Below are positions 9,267-18,638 of a stretch of DNA of 64,000 nt, one piece after another. The notes beneath the pieces are model-generated. The model saw only the letters and a program-made list of their open reading frames with translations. It ran no database searches and was not told the origin of the DNA. The stretch comes from Brumimicrobium glaciale (GTDB taxonomy: Bacteria; Bacteroidota; Bacteroidia; Flavobacteriales_D; Crocinitomicaceae). The stretch covers positions 868,001 to 932,000 of the forward strand of contig NZ_SETE01000001.1 of NCBI RefSeq assembly GCF_004152935.1, written 5' to 3'. Each line of letters begins with the position of its first letter. The first letter of the stretch is position 1. The position numbers and the translations under genes are program-made.

Positions 9267-9788
9267 CTAGAAGTCTTCATCTAAATAGAAGCCTTTATTA
9301 CTTTCATCTCCATCTACCATTTCTTTGACGTCGATTCCTGCTTCTTTCCTTGCTTCTTTATAAACTTCTTCATAATCTTTTGTATAAAGACCTTCAGGAA
9401 CAACGTTGACATCAAATACAAGCGTTATTTTCTCATCTTCTTTTAAGTTTCCGTAGATATCAATGTGGTGTTCTACAAATCCAATATTTTTATTGCTGTT
9501 ATAAATTAAGTGTAATTTCCCCTCTCTTCCTGCTGGAATAGACCGGATAGAGGATTTTTTAGGAACGATACAGCCACAGGTAATTAACATGTCATTAAGC
9601 ACGAATGGTTTTGTTCCTGTGTTTTTTAACGTGAAAATGACATTTAATTCTTGTCCTCTTAAAACTGGATAGTAATGTCTATTGTTGTCTATTATCTCCA
9701 GTGTTGTATTACTTTCTGATAAGTCATCACAACCACTCAGTGATCCTATCAACGCAATTCCAAAAATGATATAAATAAGATTTTTCAT
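9267..9788 (-). CDS. DUF1573 domain lipoprotein
   Basis: 173 residues. The signal sequence ends in a lipobox (IGSLSGC, lipidated Cys20), so it is probably membrane anchored and periplasmic or surface facing. The body carries the DUF1573 pattern: FTLKNTGTKPFVLNDMLITCGC, PAGREGKLHLIYNS, then the beta-strands of an Ig-like fold. DUF1573 proteins are common in Bacteroidota but have no settled function. The gene is last in a minus-strand run and lies five bases after the DUF4838 gene, so it is probably co-transcribed with the glycosyltransferase cluster and may be an accessory envelope factor of it. Confidence 0.85.
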   Translation of the reverse strand: MKNLIYIIFGIALIGSLSGCDDLSESNTTLEIIDNNRHYYPVLRGQELNVIFTLKNTGTKPFVLNDMLITCGCIVPKKSSIRSIPAGREGKLHLIYNSNKNIGFVEHHIDIYGNLKEDEKITLVFDVNVVPEGLYTKDYEEVYKEARKEAGIDVKEMVDGDESNKGFYLDEDF

Positions 9789-9793
9789 AATAA

Positions 9794-11935
9794 TTAATTT
9801 AGAATACGTATTTCGTCCAATGCAATTTTACTTTTTTTATGTGGTTCTAGTGAAAATAACAATTCAATGTTCTTTACGTTGGATAAATCTAAAGTTAAGT
9901 TAAATTCTACAGCTTCCAAAGCCATTTCATTTTCAATATTATCAATAGTCTTGATTAACTTATTGTCTCCCCAAACTTCTATTTTTTCTGGTGGATAAAA
10001 CCCATGTCTTTTGTTATTTAAGAAACGGAATTGCATGTTCTTTAATCCCTCTATTTTCTCGGTTGAGACTTGAACTTTAAGATCTTTACTACTGATATAC
10101 CAACCTTGGTGATAGTCCATTGAAAACCCAGGTAATCCATCAATTAAATATTTTGGGTTTTTCGACCCTTCATCAGGGACCGATAAAATTTTAATATTCT
10201 CATTAAGAATCAAGTTTTCAAATCGTTTATTTAGAATTTCATTTCTCCATATATTAATGTAAGTATCCAAATCACCGTTCGCTTCTTTGTAACTATTCAA
10301 ATTAGAGTAATTAACGTAATTCGCTAATTTGTCTACTAATTGATTCATTTCTGGTTTTATAATCAATTCATTTCCATTGATGTCGGCACAACCATTTTCT
10401 CCGCTTACTTTATTATATGCAATCTGAAGTTTGGTATATGATAAAGCAGTGTATAATTTAGTGAGTTTTTCTTTTTCATCATTGGATGAATGAACAATGG
10501 CATTTTCTAGGGCTCCATAGAATTTTAAAAAATCATTGGGATTTAAATAGGTGGACAAAATCTCATCTATTCCATCATATAAACTGTAGGTTTTGTTTTT
10601 TTGAGCGAATGATTTTTCTAATGAAAGATAATAATCAGTTAAAAGCTGGTGATTTTTTGGGTAATACTTTTTAAAGAATGAGGTGCATAATTGATCTATG
10701 TTTTCGTTCGTGTTTTTCAATAATGCTCCAGCAACAAAAGTCTTTAAATCTCCAAAAGCCGCATAGTCATAACCACTTCCATTAATAAATACTCCTTCAA
10801 CGCCTTGACTTTTATAAAATTTCAGTTGTTTCTGTAAGCTATAAAGTGTTGGAATAGGCGTTAGATAATCATCGAAATTAGCCGAATAATCCCAAATGTA
10901 AATCTTTGGTGTGAGTACATTCCAAGACTTTAATTCACTTACAAACTTTGCTGTTTTGGGTTGATTCAAGTGCAGATCAACTCCTTTTTTTAATTGTATT
11001 GTACTCAGAAAAACTCCTGTATTATCATTCATTTTCTCTTTTGGGAGCGTTCTTGTTGTAAGATAGGATGAAGTAAAAAACTGATGCTTAGGAAATTGAT
11101 TGCCCATTTTACTTATGAAATTGCTGACTGCAGGAGTAGCGTTTTTTGCAGTATTGCCCATTTCCTTACATTCATCGCACATACAAACAAGATTATTGTC
11201 TTGCGGCATAATCATAAAGTGGTACCCTTTCTCTTCACCATCCCCAAAATTGTTTAAAATATATTGCACGAGGTAGGAGAATAGTTCCGGCGAACCAAAA
11301 GAGAATTGGTCTTTATTGCGCACATTATTTACCAGAGCATAAATATTGGTATCACTAATTTCTTTCATGACTTTAGCCAAGTTGTGTCCCCAAATACCCC
11401 AATCAAGATCTACATTATTGTTTCCTAAAATCAAAGAATTCCCAGGAATCAAGTTATCTACAAAATGTGGGTCGCGGTAGGAGAAATCAAAATTCGCACA
11501 ATTGGTAGTAAAGTCAATTGTTGATGGAGGCAGGTTTGAAGCTTCAAATCTATCATCTACTTTACTTAACGCTTCCACAAGCTGACTAACTATCCATGTT
11601 GCATTATTCTTATTTTTAATAGTGATAGTTAATTTTTGTGTAGTAAGAAGAATGCAATACTCTTTTTCTGAATTTGGATTAACTTCGAAATGAATGGTTT
11701 TAAGCTCTTCATTTTCTATCCAGTTTTCTTGAATTAATGATATAATATCTTCTTCGTCTGTATGTTTTTGTAATTCATTATATGCTAGATTAGAAAGAGA
11801 AATACTTTCTAAATCTGGTTCTGTTGAAATAACATATCCATTCGCTTTTAGACCAATATGATTCTTGGCAGAACAACTTATTATAGTCATAATTAAGATT
11901 AAGAATAGACTGAAATATTTGTTAAAACGCGACAT
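9794..11935 (-). CDS. DUF4838-type lipoprotein with C-terminal carbohydrate-binding-like domain
   Basis: 713 residues. The lipobox ends at Cys21 (LIMTIISC). The middle has the signature seen in DUF4838 proteins, a cysteine-rich CMCDECKEMG inside what looks like a TIM-barrel related to alpha-glucuronidases (MIMPQDNNLVCMCDECK, YIWDYSANFDD, GVFINGSGYDYAAFGDLKTFVAGALL). The last 140 residues (from about 575) have the look of a discoidin/galactose-binding module (LIDGLPGFSM, WYISSKDLKVQVS, EKIEVWGDNKLI). It would act on or bind a glycan outside the cytoplasm. It overlaps the upstream YaiO-type gene by 14 bases, which implies translational coupling and a joint role. Catalytic activity is not established. 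Confidence 0.75.
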   Translation of the reverse strand: MSRFNKYFSLFLILIMTIISCSAKNHIGLKANGYVISTEPDLESISLSNLAYNELQKHTDEEDIISLIQENWIENEELKTIHFEVNPNSEKEYCILLTTQKLTITIKNKNNATWIVSQLVEALSKVDDRFEASNLPPSTIDFTTNCANFDFSYRDPHFVDNLIPGNSLILGNNNVDLDWGIWGHNLAKVMKEISDTNIYALVNNVRNKDQFSFGSPELFSYLVQYILNNFGDGEEKGYHFMIMPQDNNLVCMCDECKEMGNTAKNATPAVSNFISKMGNQFPKHQFFTSSYLTTRTLPKEKMNDNTGVFLSTIQLKKGVDLHLNQPKTAKFVSELKSWNVLTPKIYIWDYSANFDDYLTPIPTLYSLQKQLKFYKSQGVEGVFINGSGYDYAAFGDLKTFVAGALLKNTNENIDQLCTSFFKKYYPKNHQLLTDYYLSLEKSFAQKNKTYSLYDGIDEILSTYLNPNDFLKFYGALENAIVHSSNDEKEKLTKLYTALSYTKLQIAYNKVSGENGCADINGNELIIKPEMNQLVDKLANYVNYSNLNSYKEANGDLDTYINIWRNEILNKRFENLILNENIKILSVPDEGSKNPKYLIDGLPGFSMDYHQGWYISSKDLKVQVSTEKIEGLKNMQFRFLNNKRHGFYPPEKIEVWGDNKLIKTIDNIENEMALEAVEFNLTLDLSNVKNIELLFSLEPHKKSKIALDEIRILN

Positions 11936-14723
11936 TTAAATTCAGGAATATATTGTGAAAATTTCTGTAATCATTGTCATTTGTTTTATAATTATACCAG
12001 GTTCCTAATATTCCAAAGGAGACATTTTTGGCTAACATATAAGTGAATCCAGCTCCAACCATTGTATTTACGGCTGAGAATCCATTGTATATCTGATAGT
12101 CTAAAAGTTCAATATCTGGAGAGGAACCAAACCCTGCCATTGCGGTAACATAATGTTTTGGCGACCATAGCGTGTATCGACCATTTACTGTTACGTTGTA
12201 GAGGTATTTGAAATCCAATAAGAAGCTATTGAATCGTGCATTTATTCTAAAATCATCAATCACTTTAGTTGCGCCTAATACAATGTTAAACATACTTGTA
12301 CTTCCAAGGTTTGCATTTGAGCCAATAGTATCCAAAAATCTATAACCAACTCCTAACTCTAGGTTGACTTCCTTGAGTTTATCAATATCTCTATATATAG
12401 AAGCGTTAACACTAATTTTAGGGAAAAATTGATTGGCCACTGCGGCATCAATTAATGTTGACGTTTTTCTGTTCCATTCTCTCAACCATGCCGCTTGTAC
12501 TTGAAATCCTTTCCCTGGTGGTCTACCTGCATAATTTACTCTTCCAGTGTAAGTATTGCGTCGCTTGGTGTGACTGTAACTAAATGAAGACAATGGACTT
12601 ATTACATCCGCTTCACCTGGACGACTGCGCAAGTGATACAATCCAATCTGATCATCTAAACTTTTGTAATATAAATAGTATAAATAATGATTGAATTGGC
12701 GCAACTCCTGTGGTGAGGGCACATAAAATGATTGATAATAATATGCTGAATCGTAATTCTTTATTTTTTCGTAAGCTATTCCTTTGGTGTACTTAAGTGT
12801 ATTGTTATTCGGAGAATAACGCAAAGCATTGTTCAAGTTCATAATGGCATCAGGACTTTTATTTCCTCTAATCAATTGATGACTATATAACTCTGTGATT
12901 TGACTGTAAGCATTAATCAATTCCTGATTGTAAGGATCTGCAGTTACTTTTTCCAGCAATAAATAATATACTTCTTGATAATTTTCAGGATTTTCAGAAT
13001 CTATTTCAGCCATTTTTATAAGGAAAAAAATATCATCAGGATATGCTGTGTTTCCTCTATCAGCATATTGATAAGCCTTCTCTGGATTATTGGTTTGATA
13101 TGATAAATTTATAGCATATCGCAATGCTAATTTATTCTTAGGATCTTGTTCCAACCATCTTTCTGTATATTGAAGCGCTTCGTTTAATCTATAAGCTTCA
13201 ATTAAATCCTTAACGATAAGTGTTGAAATGTTTCCGTATCCTGAAAGATATCTGGTCTTTTGATTGCCGGAAGATTTGTCTAGAATATTTTCATAAGAAG
13301 TGAGCGCCATATTATAATTATTCTGTTTATAATAAAGGTCTGCTCTCTTTAAATACAACTCATTGTTTGTTGGTTCAAGCGCAATAAGTTCGTTCAGTAC
13401 ATTTAAAGCATCCAAATATTCCTCTAATTCTATGTGCGCGTTGAAAATTGAATTTTGTGCGACATAAATCAACTCATCATCGCCATATTGAATTACTTTA
13501 TACCATTCATCTATTGCCTCAGCATATCTTTTTTCAGACATTTTATATTTAGCATCTTCAAAAACAACCATAACATAAGCATATTGGACATCAGCGTCAT
13601 TTGGATAGCGCTCAAATAAACTTTTCGTCAAAGCAATACTCTTAGATTCATTGCCCATCAATTTATAAGTAGTAAGTTCTTTTAAATATAAATTTTTGGT
13701 ATTCCCAGTAGCATTGCGTTGAACTTTAATTAATCTTAAAGCTTCTCCATACTGTCCTGCAGAAAGATTATAATTAAAAACATTTTCAAATGCTTCTTCA
13801 TTCCCAGGCTCTGCTTCAAAAATTTTCCCGTATAAAATATGCGTTTCTTGGTTTTTTGCATAGCGCGCAGCTTCCATCAAGTAATAACTGTACTGCTGGG
13901 AATATCCTTTTTTCTGTAAAAAGGGGAGGAGCTCATCATACTTTTTCTGTTCAGCTAAAATTCCTGCCTTTTTGTTAATGAGTTCACTGTTATTGGGAAA
14001 AGTATTTAATCCACGATCAATGTAACTTAGAGCAGTATTTAGGTCGCCTGCTTTTAGATAATCATTAGACATGAGAATGTAGTTTTCTACTTTATCCGGA
14101 TTCTCCTTGAGTAATTTCTTACTTACTTCAATTGCTCCGTCGATATTTCCATCTTTCCTTTTGGCTGCTGCTTCTAGTTCAAGTGCGTATATATAATCAT
14201 TTCTTATTTCTTTATCATCAGGATAGATTTGGCTAATTCTCTCTTGTAATCTATTTGCCTCAATGTAGTTCCCTTGTAACTTGTACAATTGAATTTTCTT
14301 ACGCCATAAACCTCTCCAATATGGATTGACCTCAAGTAGTTCATTGACATAACAAATAGCACTCGAGTAACGCTTCGTTTCTAATTCTACGTTAACGAGT
14401 ATCTGTTTTGCATCAACGTTGTCGGGATTTATTTGTAAGGCTTTTACAAGATCATATCGGGCTTTCTCATTTTGACCTTTATGGTGATGATACTTCCCTG
14501 ACAGCATTTTAAGATCCGAATCGAAAGGATATTTTTTTAACCCTAAATCAATCGTTTTTTTACCTTCTTCCCATTTACCAAGATCAAACTGACTCATAGT
14601 TTTTTCAATGTATGAATCTCTTTCATCCAGATTTATCTCTGTCTGAGCAAATGATATTTGGTAAGTAAACAAAATAATCAAGATAAATGAAATATTCCGT
14701 ATACACGAGATTATTGTATTCAT
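11922..14723 (-). CDS. TPR protein with C-terminal YaiO-type outer membrane beta-barrel
   Basis: 933 residues. A signal peptide (about 1-26) is followed by a long superhelix of TPR-type repeats (about 50-670; for example ANRLQERISQIYPDDKEIR, ALSYIDRGLNTFPNNSELI) and a C-terminal barrel of about 250 residues starting near SSFSYSHTKRRNTYTG, ending with alternating strands and a terminal Phe. The barrel resembles the YaiO outer-membrane domain (TIGR04390-like). TPR-plus-barrel is the architecture of exopolysaccharide exporters such as BcsC and PgaA, although those use a different barrel. With the glycosyltransferase gene 28 bases upstream it probably forms the export half of a glycan system. E. 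coli also has yaiO near the glycosyltransferase gene yaiP. Confidence 0.82.
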   Translation of the reverse strand: MNTIISCIRNISFILIILFTYQISFAQTEINLDERDSYIEKTMSQFDLGKWEEGKKTIDLGLKKYPFDSDLKMLSGKYHHHKGQNEKARYDLVKALQINPDNVDAKQILVNVELETKRYSSAICYVNELLEVNPYWRGLWRKKIQLYKLQGNYIEANRLQERISQIYPDDKEIRNDYIYALELEAAAKRKDGNIDGAIEVSKKLLKENPDKVENYILMSNDYLKAGDLNTALSYIDRGLNTFPNNSELINKKAGILAEQKKYDELLPFLQKKGYSQQYSYYLMEAARYAKNQETHILYGKIFEAEPGNEEAFENVFNYNLSAGQYGEALRLIKVQRNATGNTKNLYLKELTTYKLMGNESKSIALTKSLFERYPNDADVQYAYVMVVFEDAKYKMSEKRYAEAIDEWYKVIQYGDDELIYVAQNSIFNAHIELEEYLDALNVLNELIALEPTNNELYLKRADLYYKQNNYNMALTSYENILDKSSGNQKTRYLSGYGNISTLIVKDLIEAYRLNEALQYTERWLEQDPKNKLALRYAINLSYQTNNPEKAYQYADRGNTAYPDDIFFLIKMAEIDSENPENYQEVYYLLLEKVTADPYNQELINAYSQITELYSHQLIRGNKSPDAIMNLNNALRYSPNNNTLKYTKGIAYEKIKNYDSAYYYQSFYVPSPQELRQFNHYLYYLYYKSLDDQIGLYHLRSRPGEADVISPLSSFSYSHTKRRNTYTGRVNYAGRPPGKGFQVQAAWLREWNRKTSTLIDAAVANQFFPKISVNASIYRDIDKLKEVNLELGVGYRFLDTIGSNANLGSTSMFNIVLGATKVIDDFRINARFNSFLLDFKYLYNVTVNGRYTLWSPKHYVTAMAGFGSSPDIELLDYQIYNGFSAVNTMVGAGFTYMLAKNVSFGILGTWYNYKTNDNDYRNFHNIFLNLNVAF

Positions 14724-14751
14724 TTGGATTGTAATATTAAGATTGTATAAA

Positions 14752-16209
14752 TCATTTCTTATTTACTGCTGTTGTTAAAATTTCCGTCTCACTTTCAGAT
14801 TGTTTAAATCCTTGTCTAGTCATTGCACCCCAACTGAAATCTTTTCGAGTTAAGAATTGAATATAGCCATTTAAACTAAATATAACAATCAATGGGTGAT
14901 AGATTACAGCTTCTAAAGAAGAGAAAATGACGAGCCTAATGTACTCTCTATAGCTGTTGTAATGTTTTTTCGTCAAAATATCAAAGGAAATTGCAACCAA
15001 TGAAATAGTTACTCCAAGCAGATAAACAAAGAATAACATCAACCAAAAAGTATTGAAATTTACTTGATCAGTGAATAAAAGGAATATCATAAATAGTAAA
15101 CCAAAGAATTCGATAATAGGAGCCATGAACTCAAAAACTAAAGCATAAGGCATTACCCAAAATCCCATTCTACCGTATTTCCTATTGAATAAAAGCTTTC
15201 TGTGTACAACGAAAATTTGAAGTAATCCACGACCCCATCTCGATCTCTGTCTTTGAAGCACTTTTATATTTGGAGGTCCTTCTGTCCAGCAACAAGTATC
15301 TGGAATTTGAACAATTCTATATTTTTGTTTATTGTCCCTCATGTTGGCTACCATTCTCAAAGTCATGTCCATATCTTCAGCGTGAGATAATGGATCATAC
15401 CCTCCAGCATCAATAGTTACGGGCTTATAGAAAAGTCCGAATCCACCGGAAACGTTAGGAATAAGGTTGAACATTGACCATCCCATTTTCGCCAAAAGAT
15501 AAGAGCGCAAATATTCTGTTTCTTGAAAGGTAGGAATAAATGCTTTTGGAGGTCTAACCCTTGTTATAACACCATCCTTCACCTCACAGTTGTTTACCAT
15601 TCTCATGGTTGCGCCAACAGCAATAACTCTACGTTTGGAATCCAGAACAGGCAGAATACATTTAGTTAGTGTATCACGCGCTAAAAGGCAATCTACATCC
15701 GTATTAATAAAATAGTCATACTTGGCTACATTAATACCTGCGTTCATAGCATCGGCCTTTGTACCCCCATTTTCTTTATCTACAATTGTTAAACGCCTAA
15801 ATTTTTCATTTTTTGAACGAAATATCTTTTTAACAGGTTGACAAATTACTTTTTGAATATATGGGAAAGGAATTTCTATTAATTCAAACTCCTCTATTAA
15901 AAGCTCTAATGTTTTGTCTTTACTCCCGTCGTTTACAATTACAACTTCAAAATTCGGATAATCTAAATTAAGTAGAGATCTTACGTTTTCAATAATAATA
16001 ACTTCTTCATTAAATGCAGGGGCAACAACAGATATTCCTGGAGCAATTTCAGGAAGCATTTTTAAATCTTCTTCCTCTTTTTCTGTATACTTTCTTTTAT
16101 TTCTAACAATGTTTATATACCCTAGAATAGCTAGGCTAATATAAATTACCGTCATTAAAAATGAATAGAAAAATATCAGATACTGATATACGAGGGCTAC
16201 ACCTTCCAT
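14752..16209 (-). CDS. Membrane-embedded processive family-2 glycosyltransferase
   Basis: 485 residues. A transmembrane helix at about 8-32, a cytoplasmic GT2 domain (about 55-330), then about four helices to about 450. All processive GT2 landmarks are visible: VVIVNDGSKDKT, the metal-binding NTDVDCLLARD, the acid-base HAEDMDMTLR, and QRQRSRWGRG as the QxxRW substrate-channel motif. This is the layout of BcsA, PgaC, NdvC and hyaluronan-synthase-type enzymes that polymerise and translocate a glycan across the inner membrane. There is no PilZ domain, so direct cyclic-di-GMP control is not indicated. It is encoded next to a TPR/YaiO barrel and a membrane HEAT protein. The sugar made cannot be told. 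Confidence 0.9.
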   Translation of the reverse strand: MEGVALVYQYLIFFYSFLMTVIYISLAILGYINIVRNKRKYTEKEEEDLKMLPEIAPGISVVAPAFNEEVIIIENVRSLLNLDYPNFEVVIVNDGSKDKTLELLIEEFELIEIPFPYIQKVICQPVKKIFRSKNEKFRRLTIVDKENGGTKADAMNAGINVAKYDYFINTDVDCLLARDTLTKCILPVLDSKRRVIAVGATMRMVNNCEVKDGVITRVRPPKAFIPTFQETEYLRSYLLAKMGWSMFNLIPNVSGGFGLFYKPVTIDAGGYDPLSHAEDMDMTLRMVANMRDNKQKYRIVQIPDTCCWTEGPPNIKVLQRQRSRWGRGLLQIFVVHRKLLFNRKYGRMGFWVMPYALVFEFMAPIIEFFGLLFMIFLLFTDQVNFNTFWLMLFFVYLLGVTISLVAISFDILTKKHYNSYREYIRLVIFSSLEAVIYHPLIVIFSLNGYIQFLTRKDFSWGAMTRQGFKQSESETEILTTAVNKK

Positions 16210-16242
16210 TTACTTATTTTGTTACTTTGACAAGACAAAGGT

Positions 16243-17385
16243 TTATCTAACAGAAAACCCTTGATCTATGTAATTAAATATTGATTTTTCAAAGTCTGTG
16301 GTGCTAGTACTTTTTAATTTATTAAAAACTATTTTCGACTCATCTACTAGATAGATGTTCTGCAAAACTTTAATTAATGTTTCTTTATTATGCGTTTCAT
16401 GGTATATTTTTTCTAAAAAGACTAAAGCATCTTGGCCTCCTAATTCTCCCATTGCGTGAATTACACTTTCTTGTACTTCTTGGGGGTTGGATTCATACCC
16501 TTCAATTAAATGAGGAATGGCTGCCTTGTAATCCATGACGCCCAAAGTTTTTGCAATTTGAGATTTAACCAGATTGTTTGAAAGAGGTTCTTTGAAAATC
16601 TCTATTAATTTTTCAGCACAATCTATTTGCTTAAAGTAACCAATTTCTTGGATTAAAAACGATTTAAAGAACTCATTTTTGGCTGTATTCACCCATCTAA
16701 TAAGTGGAGGGAGTGTTCTAGATTTTGATTTTTCTTTTAAGGCGTCATGGATTCGAACTTCATCCAAGGAGTTAAAGTCTTTATCAAAATCGTCCTCTAG
16801 GAATTTAAATGCATCATTAGAGTCAAACTTCATGAAAATGCTCTTTGCATGCTTTCGAAGATTGTCATTTTGAGAACCCGTTTTATTTGAAATAGCATTA
16901 CTTGAAGCGTCTTCACTCATGTCATCAAGAATTCTTAATGCCGTTCCCTCGTCTTTTACGTTTTTATTACGCAGTTGATCTTCCCAATAAGCGTGAAGTT
17001 CAAATACTTTTAGTGTTTGTTTGTAATTTCTAACGTTTAACTTCATGTCTTGATTAATTAAGGAAAGTATTAATTTGGATATGTAAGACTTACCCCATTC
17101 CTTGATGGGATCGCTATTGATGTTTAATTGTTTTTCTATTTCTTGTGATGAAAGATTCTTTTCTGAGAAAAGAACCTGATTCAATTTTGTTTCGTATTCC
17201 TCTTTTATTTGCTTTTTTCTGTTCTCAAATTGGTTCCTTTTTTTTGCAATGAAGAGGATTCTAACCATTGAACCTAAATAAATTAATACTAGAATTACTA
17301 TTAAGAAAAGTGTTACTCTAATTACAAAAGGATACCCTATAAACTTTGACTCAAAATAGTATAAATAATATTTTATTGAATTCAC
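16243..17385 (-). CDS. Membrane-anchored HEAT-repeat protein
   Basis: 380 residues. One N-terminal transmembrane helix (about 21-47, FVIRVTLFLIVILVLIYLGS), a basic coiled segment, then alpha-helical HEAT-like repeats from about 215 to 375 (LIRWVNTAKNEFFKSFLIQEIGYFK, GVMDYKAAIPHLIEGYES, GELGGQDALVFLEKIY). HEAT repeats are protein-protein scaffolds. Position directly upstream of the glycosyltransferase gene (33 bases apart) suggests a cytoplasmic membrane scaffold for that enzyme. The N-terminal 120 residues are duplicated in the short gene at 17486-17851. Specific function unknown. Confidence 0.75.
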   Translation of the reverse strand: MNSIKYYLYYFESKFIGYPFVIRVTLFLIVILVLIYLGSMVRILFIAKKRNQFENRKKQIKEEYETKLNQVLFSEKNLSSQEIEKQLNINSDPIKEWGKSYISKLILSLINQDMKLNVRNYKQTLKVFELHAYWEDQLRNKNVKDEGTALRILDDMSEDASSNAISNKTGSQNDNLRKHAKSIFMKFDSNDAFKFLEDDFDKDFNSLDEVRIHDALKEKSKSRTLPPLIRWVNTAKNEFFKSFLIQEIGYFKQIDCAEKLIEIFKEPLSNNLVKSQIAKTLGVMDYKAAIPHLIEGYESNPQEVQESVIHAMGELGGQDALVFLEKIYHETHNKETLIKVLQNIYLVDESKIVFNKLKSTSTTDFEKSIFNYIDQGFSVR

Positions 17386-17485
17386 TTATTGATTTTTATA
17401 CAAACTTAATATTACTTTTCTGTCCTGATACATAATAAGGTAATAACAAAACTAAAATAACGCTATACAGAATGAAATTAAGTTG

Positions 17486-17851
17486 CTATTTTGCACTTAC
17501 TTCAACCTTTTCATTTTGTTTAATAAGATTGATCATAAGTTTGGTAACATGAAACTTTTCCCATTCATTTAATGAGTCACTGTCTAAACCAAGTCTTCTT
17601 TTGATTTCATCTGTTGAAATATCCTCATCAGAAAAAAGTATAGTTTTTAATTTCTTTTCATATTTCTTTTGAATCTCTTTTTCGCGATTAGTCATTCTAG
17701 TTTGAGTACGGGCCAAAAAGAAAATTCTAATAAGTGATCCTATATATATTAAAGCTAAAATTGTAACTAGAAAAATTGTTACTCTAATTACTAACGGAAA
17801 ACCTACAAATTGAGATTCTAAATAATATAGATTATACTTTAATGAGTTCAT
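17486..17851 (-). CDS. Short membrane protein, partial paralogue of the N-terminus of the HEAT-repeat protein
   Basis: 121 residues. It lines up with residues 1-121 of the neighbouring HEAT protein from the first residue (MNSLKYNLYYLESQFVG against MNSIKYYLYYFESKFIG) through the transmembrane helix, the basic linker and the LFSDEDISTDEIKRRLGLDSD segment. It then stops cleanly with no trace of HEAT repeats in the 100 bases that follow. It is either a gene worn down to its N-terminus or a deliberate small partner that competes or pairs with the full-length protein through the shared part. It is first in the minus-strand cluster and has a -7 element at the expected place. Confidence 0.75.
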   Translation of the reverse strand: MNSLKYNLYYLESQFVGFPLVIRVTIFLVTILALIYIGSLIRIFFLARTQTRMTNREKEIQKKYEKKLKTILFSDEDISTDEIKRRLGLDSDSLNEWEKFHVTKLMINLIKQNEKVEVSAK

Positions 17852-17880
17852 GGCGTTTTTTTTAGTTTATTATTCTCCAA

Positions 17881-17888
17881 CAAATCTA
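17881..17888 (-). promoter_or_regulatory. -7 promoter element of the glycan cluster (TAGATTTG on the minus strand)
   Basis: Perfect TAnnTTTG match on the minus strand, 29 bases before the start codon at 17851. Gaps of 100 bases or less and overlaps run from here to 9267, so this is the best candidate promoter for the whole cluster. There is no clear -33 TTTG. Confidence 0.45.
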
Positions 17889-18638
17889 CTTATAAAGTTT
17901 TAAAGTACCATAAGTTGAAAGCCATGTTTAATGCCTGAACCCCCTATAATAGTGTTGGTTTTACGTAATTCGTAAAGGATTTCACTCCAAAAAGAAGATT
18001 TTTAGAACCAGTTTTTTAAATTTTATTTATTCGGATAATTGAATCTTTTAACAATAGATTTAAAGTAGTTTTCCAATAAAAACAGTGCATTGTGAATATA
18101 AATTCTATTTCCATCCTTAGTGAAAACCAATCACTTTATTATTTATTTTGATAAAAATCACATGAGTAAGAGTCAATTTTTTTTATGTTGAAAAAAAAAT
18201 AAATTTTTTTTAAATAATTTTGATAAAAACCGTAATTTTTTAGTTTGATGCCTCAAAAAATGAGTTTTGTCGTTAGAAAAATACTGTTTGTCGGTTTAAA
18301 TTAAATCCTTAGCAGGTCGTTTTTGGCACTTTATCCGATCGAAAATGTACATTAATCGAAAATGTTCTGACTATTTGCCTGAATTTATCTGCTGAATAAC
18401 TTTAAATATTGGGTTGAATTTGAAAGAATATCCGCGGTTGTAAATCAATTAAAGTAAAATTTGGTGGTCAAACCTTGATAAGTGATTTTTTGAAATTGAA
18501 CTTTTTCAGGTCTATATTCGTAAATAAGTGCTTAATAAATGACTTTTTTAAAAAGAAAGGAGATTGAAAATATTATAAATAGACTTTAAAAAAGTAAGTA
18601 TATATATTAATAGTCATAGAAATCAACATAGTAGGCTA
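17889..18638. other. Gene-free AT-rich spacer
   Basis: About 750 bases with long A and T runs (notably 18170-18250) and no open frame of coding character on either strand. No terminator, repeat or RNA motif was recognised. It separates the glycan cluster from the next minus-strand gene and is unusually long for this genome, so regulatory sequence for the cluster could lie here. Confidence 0.5.
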
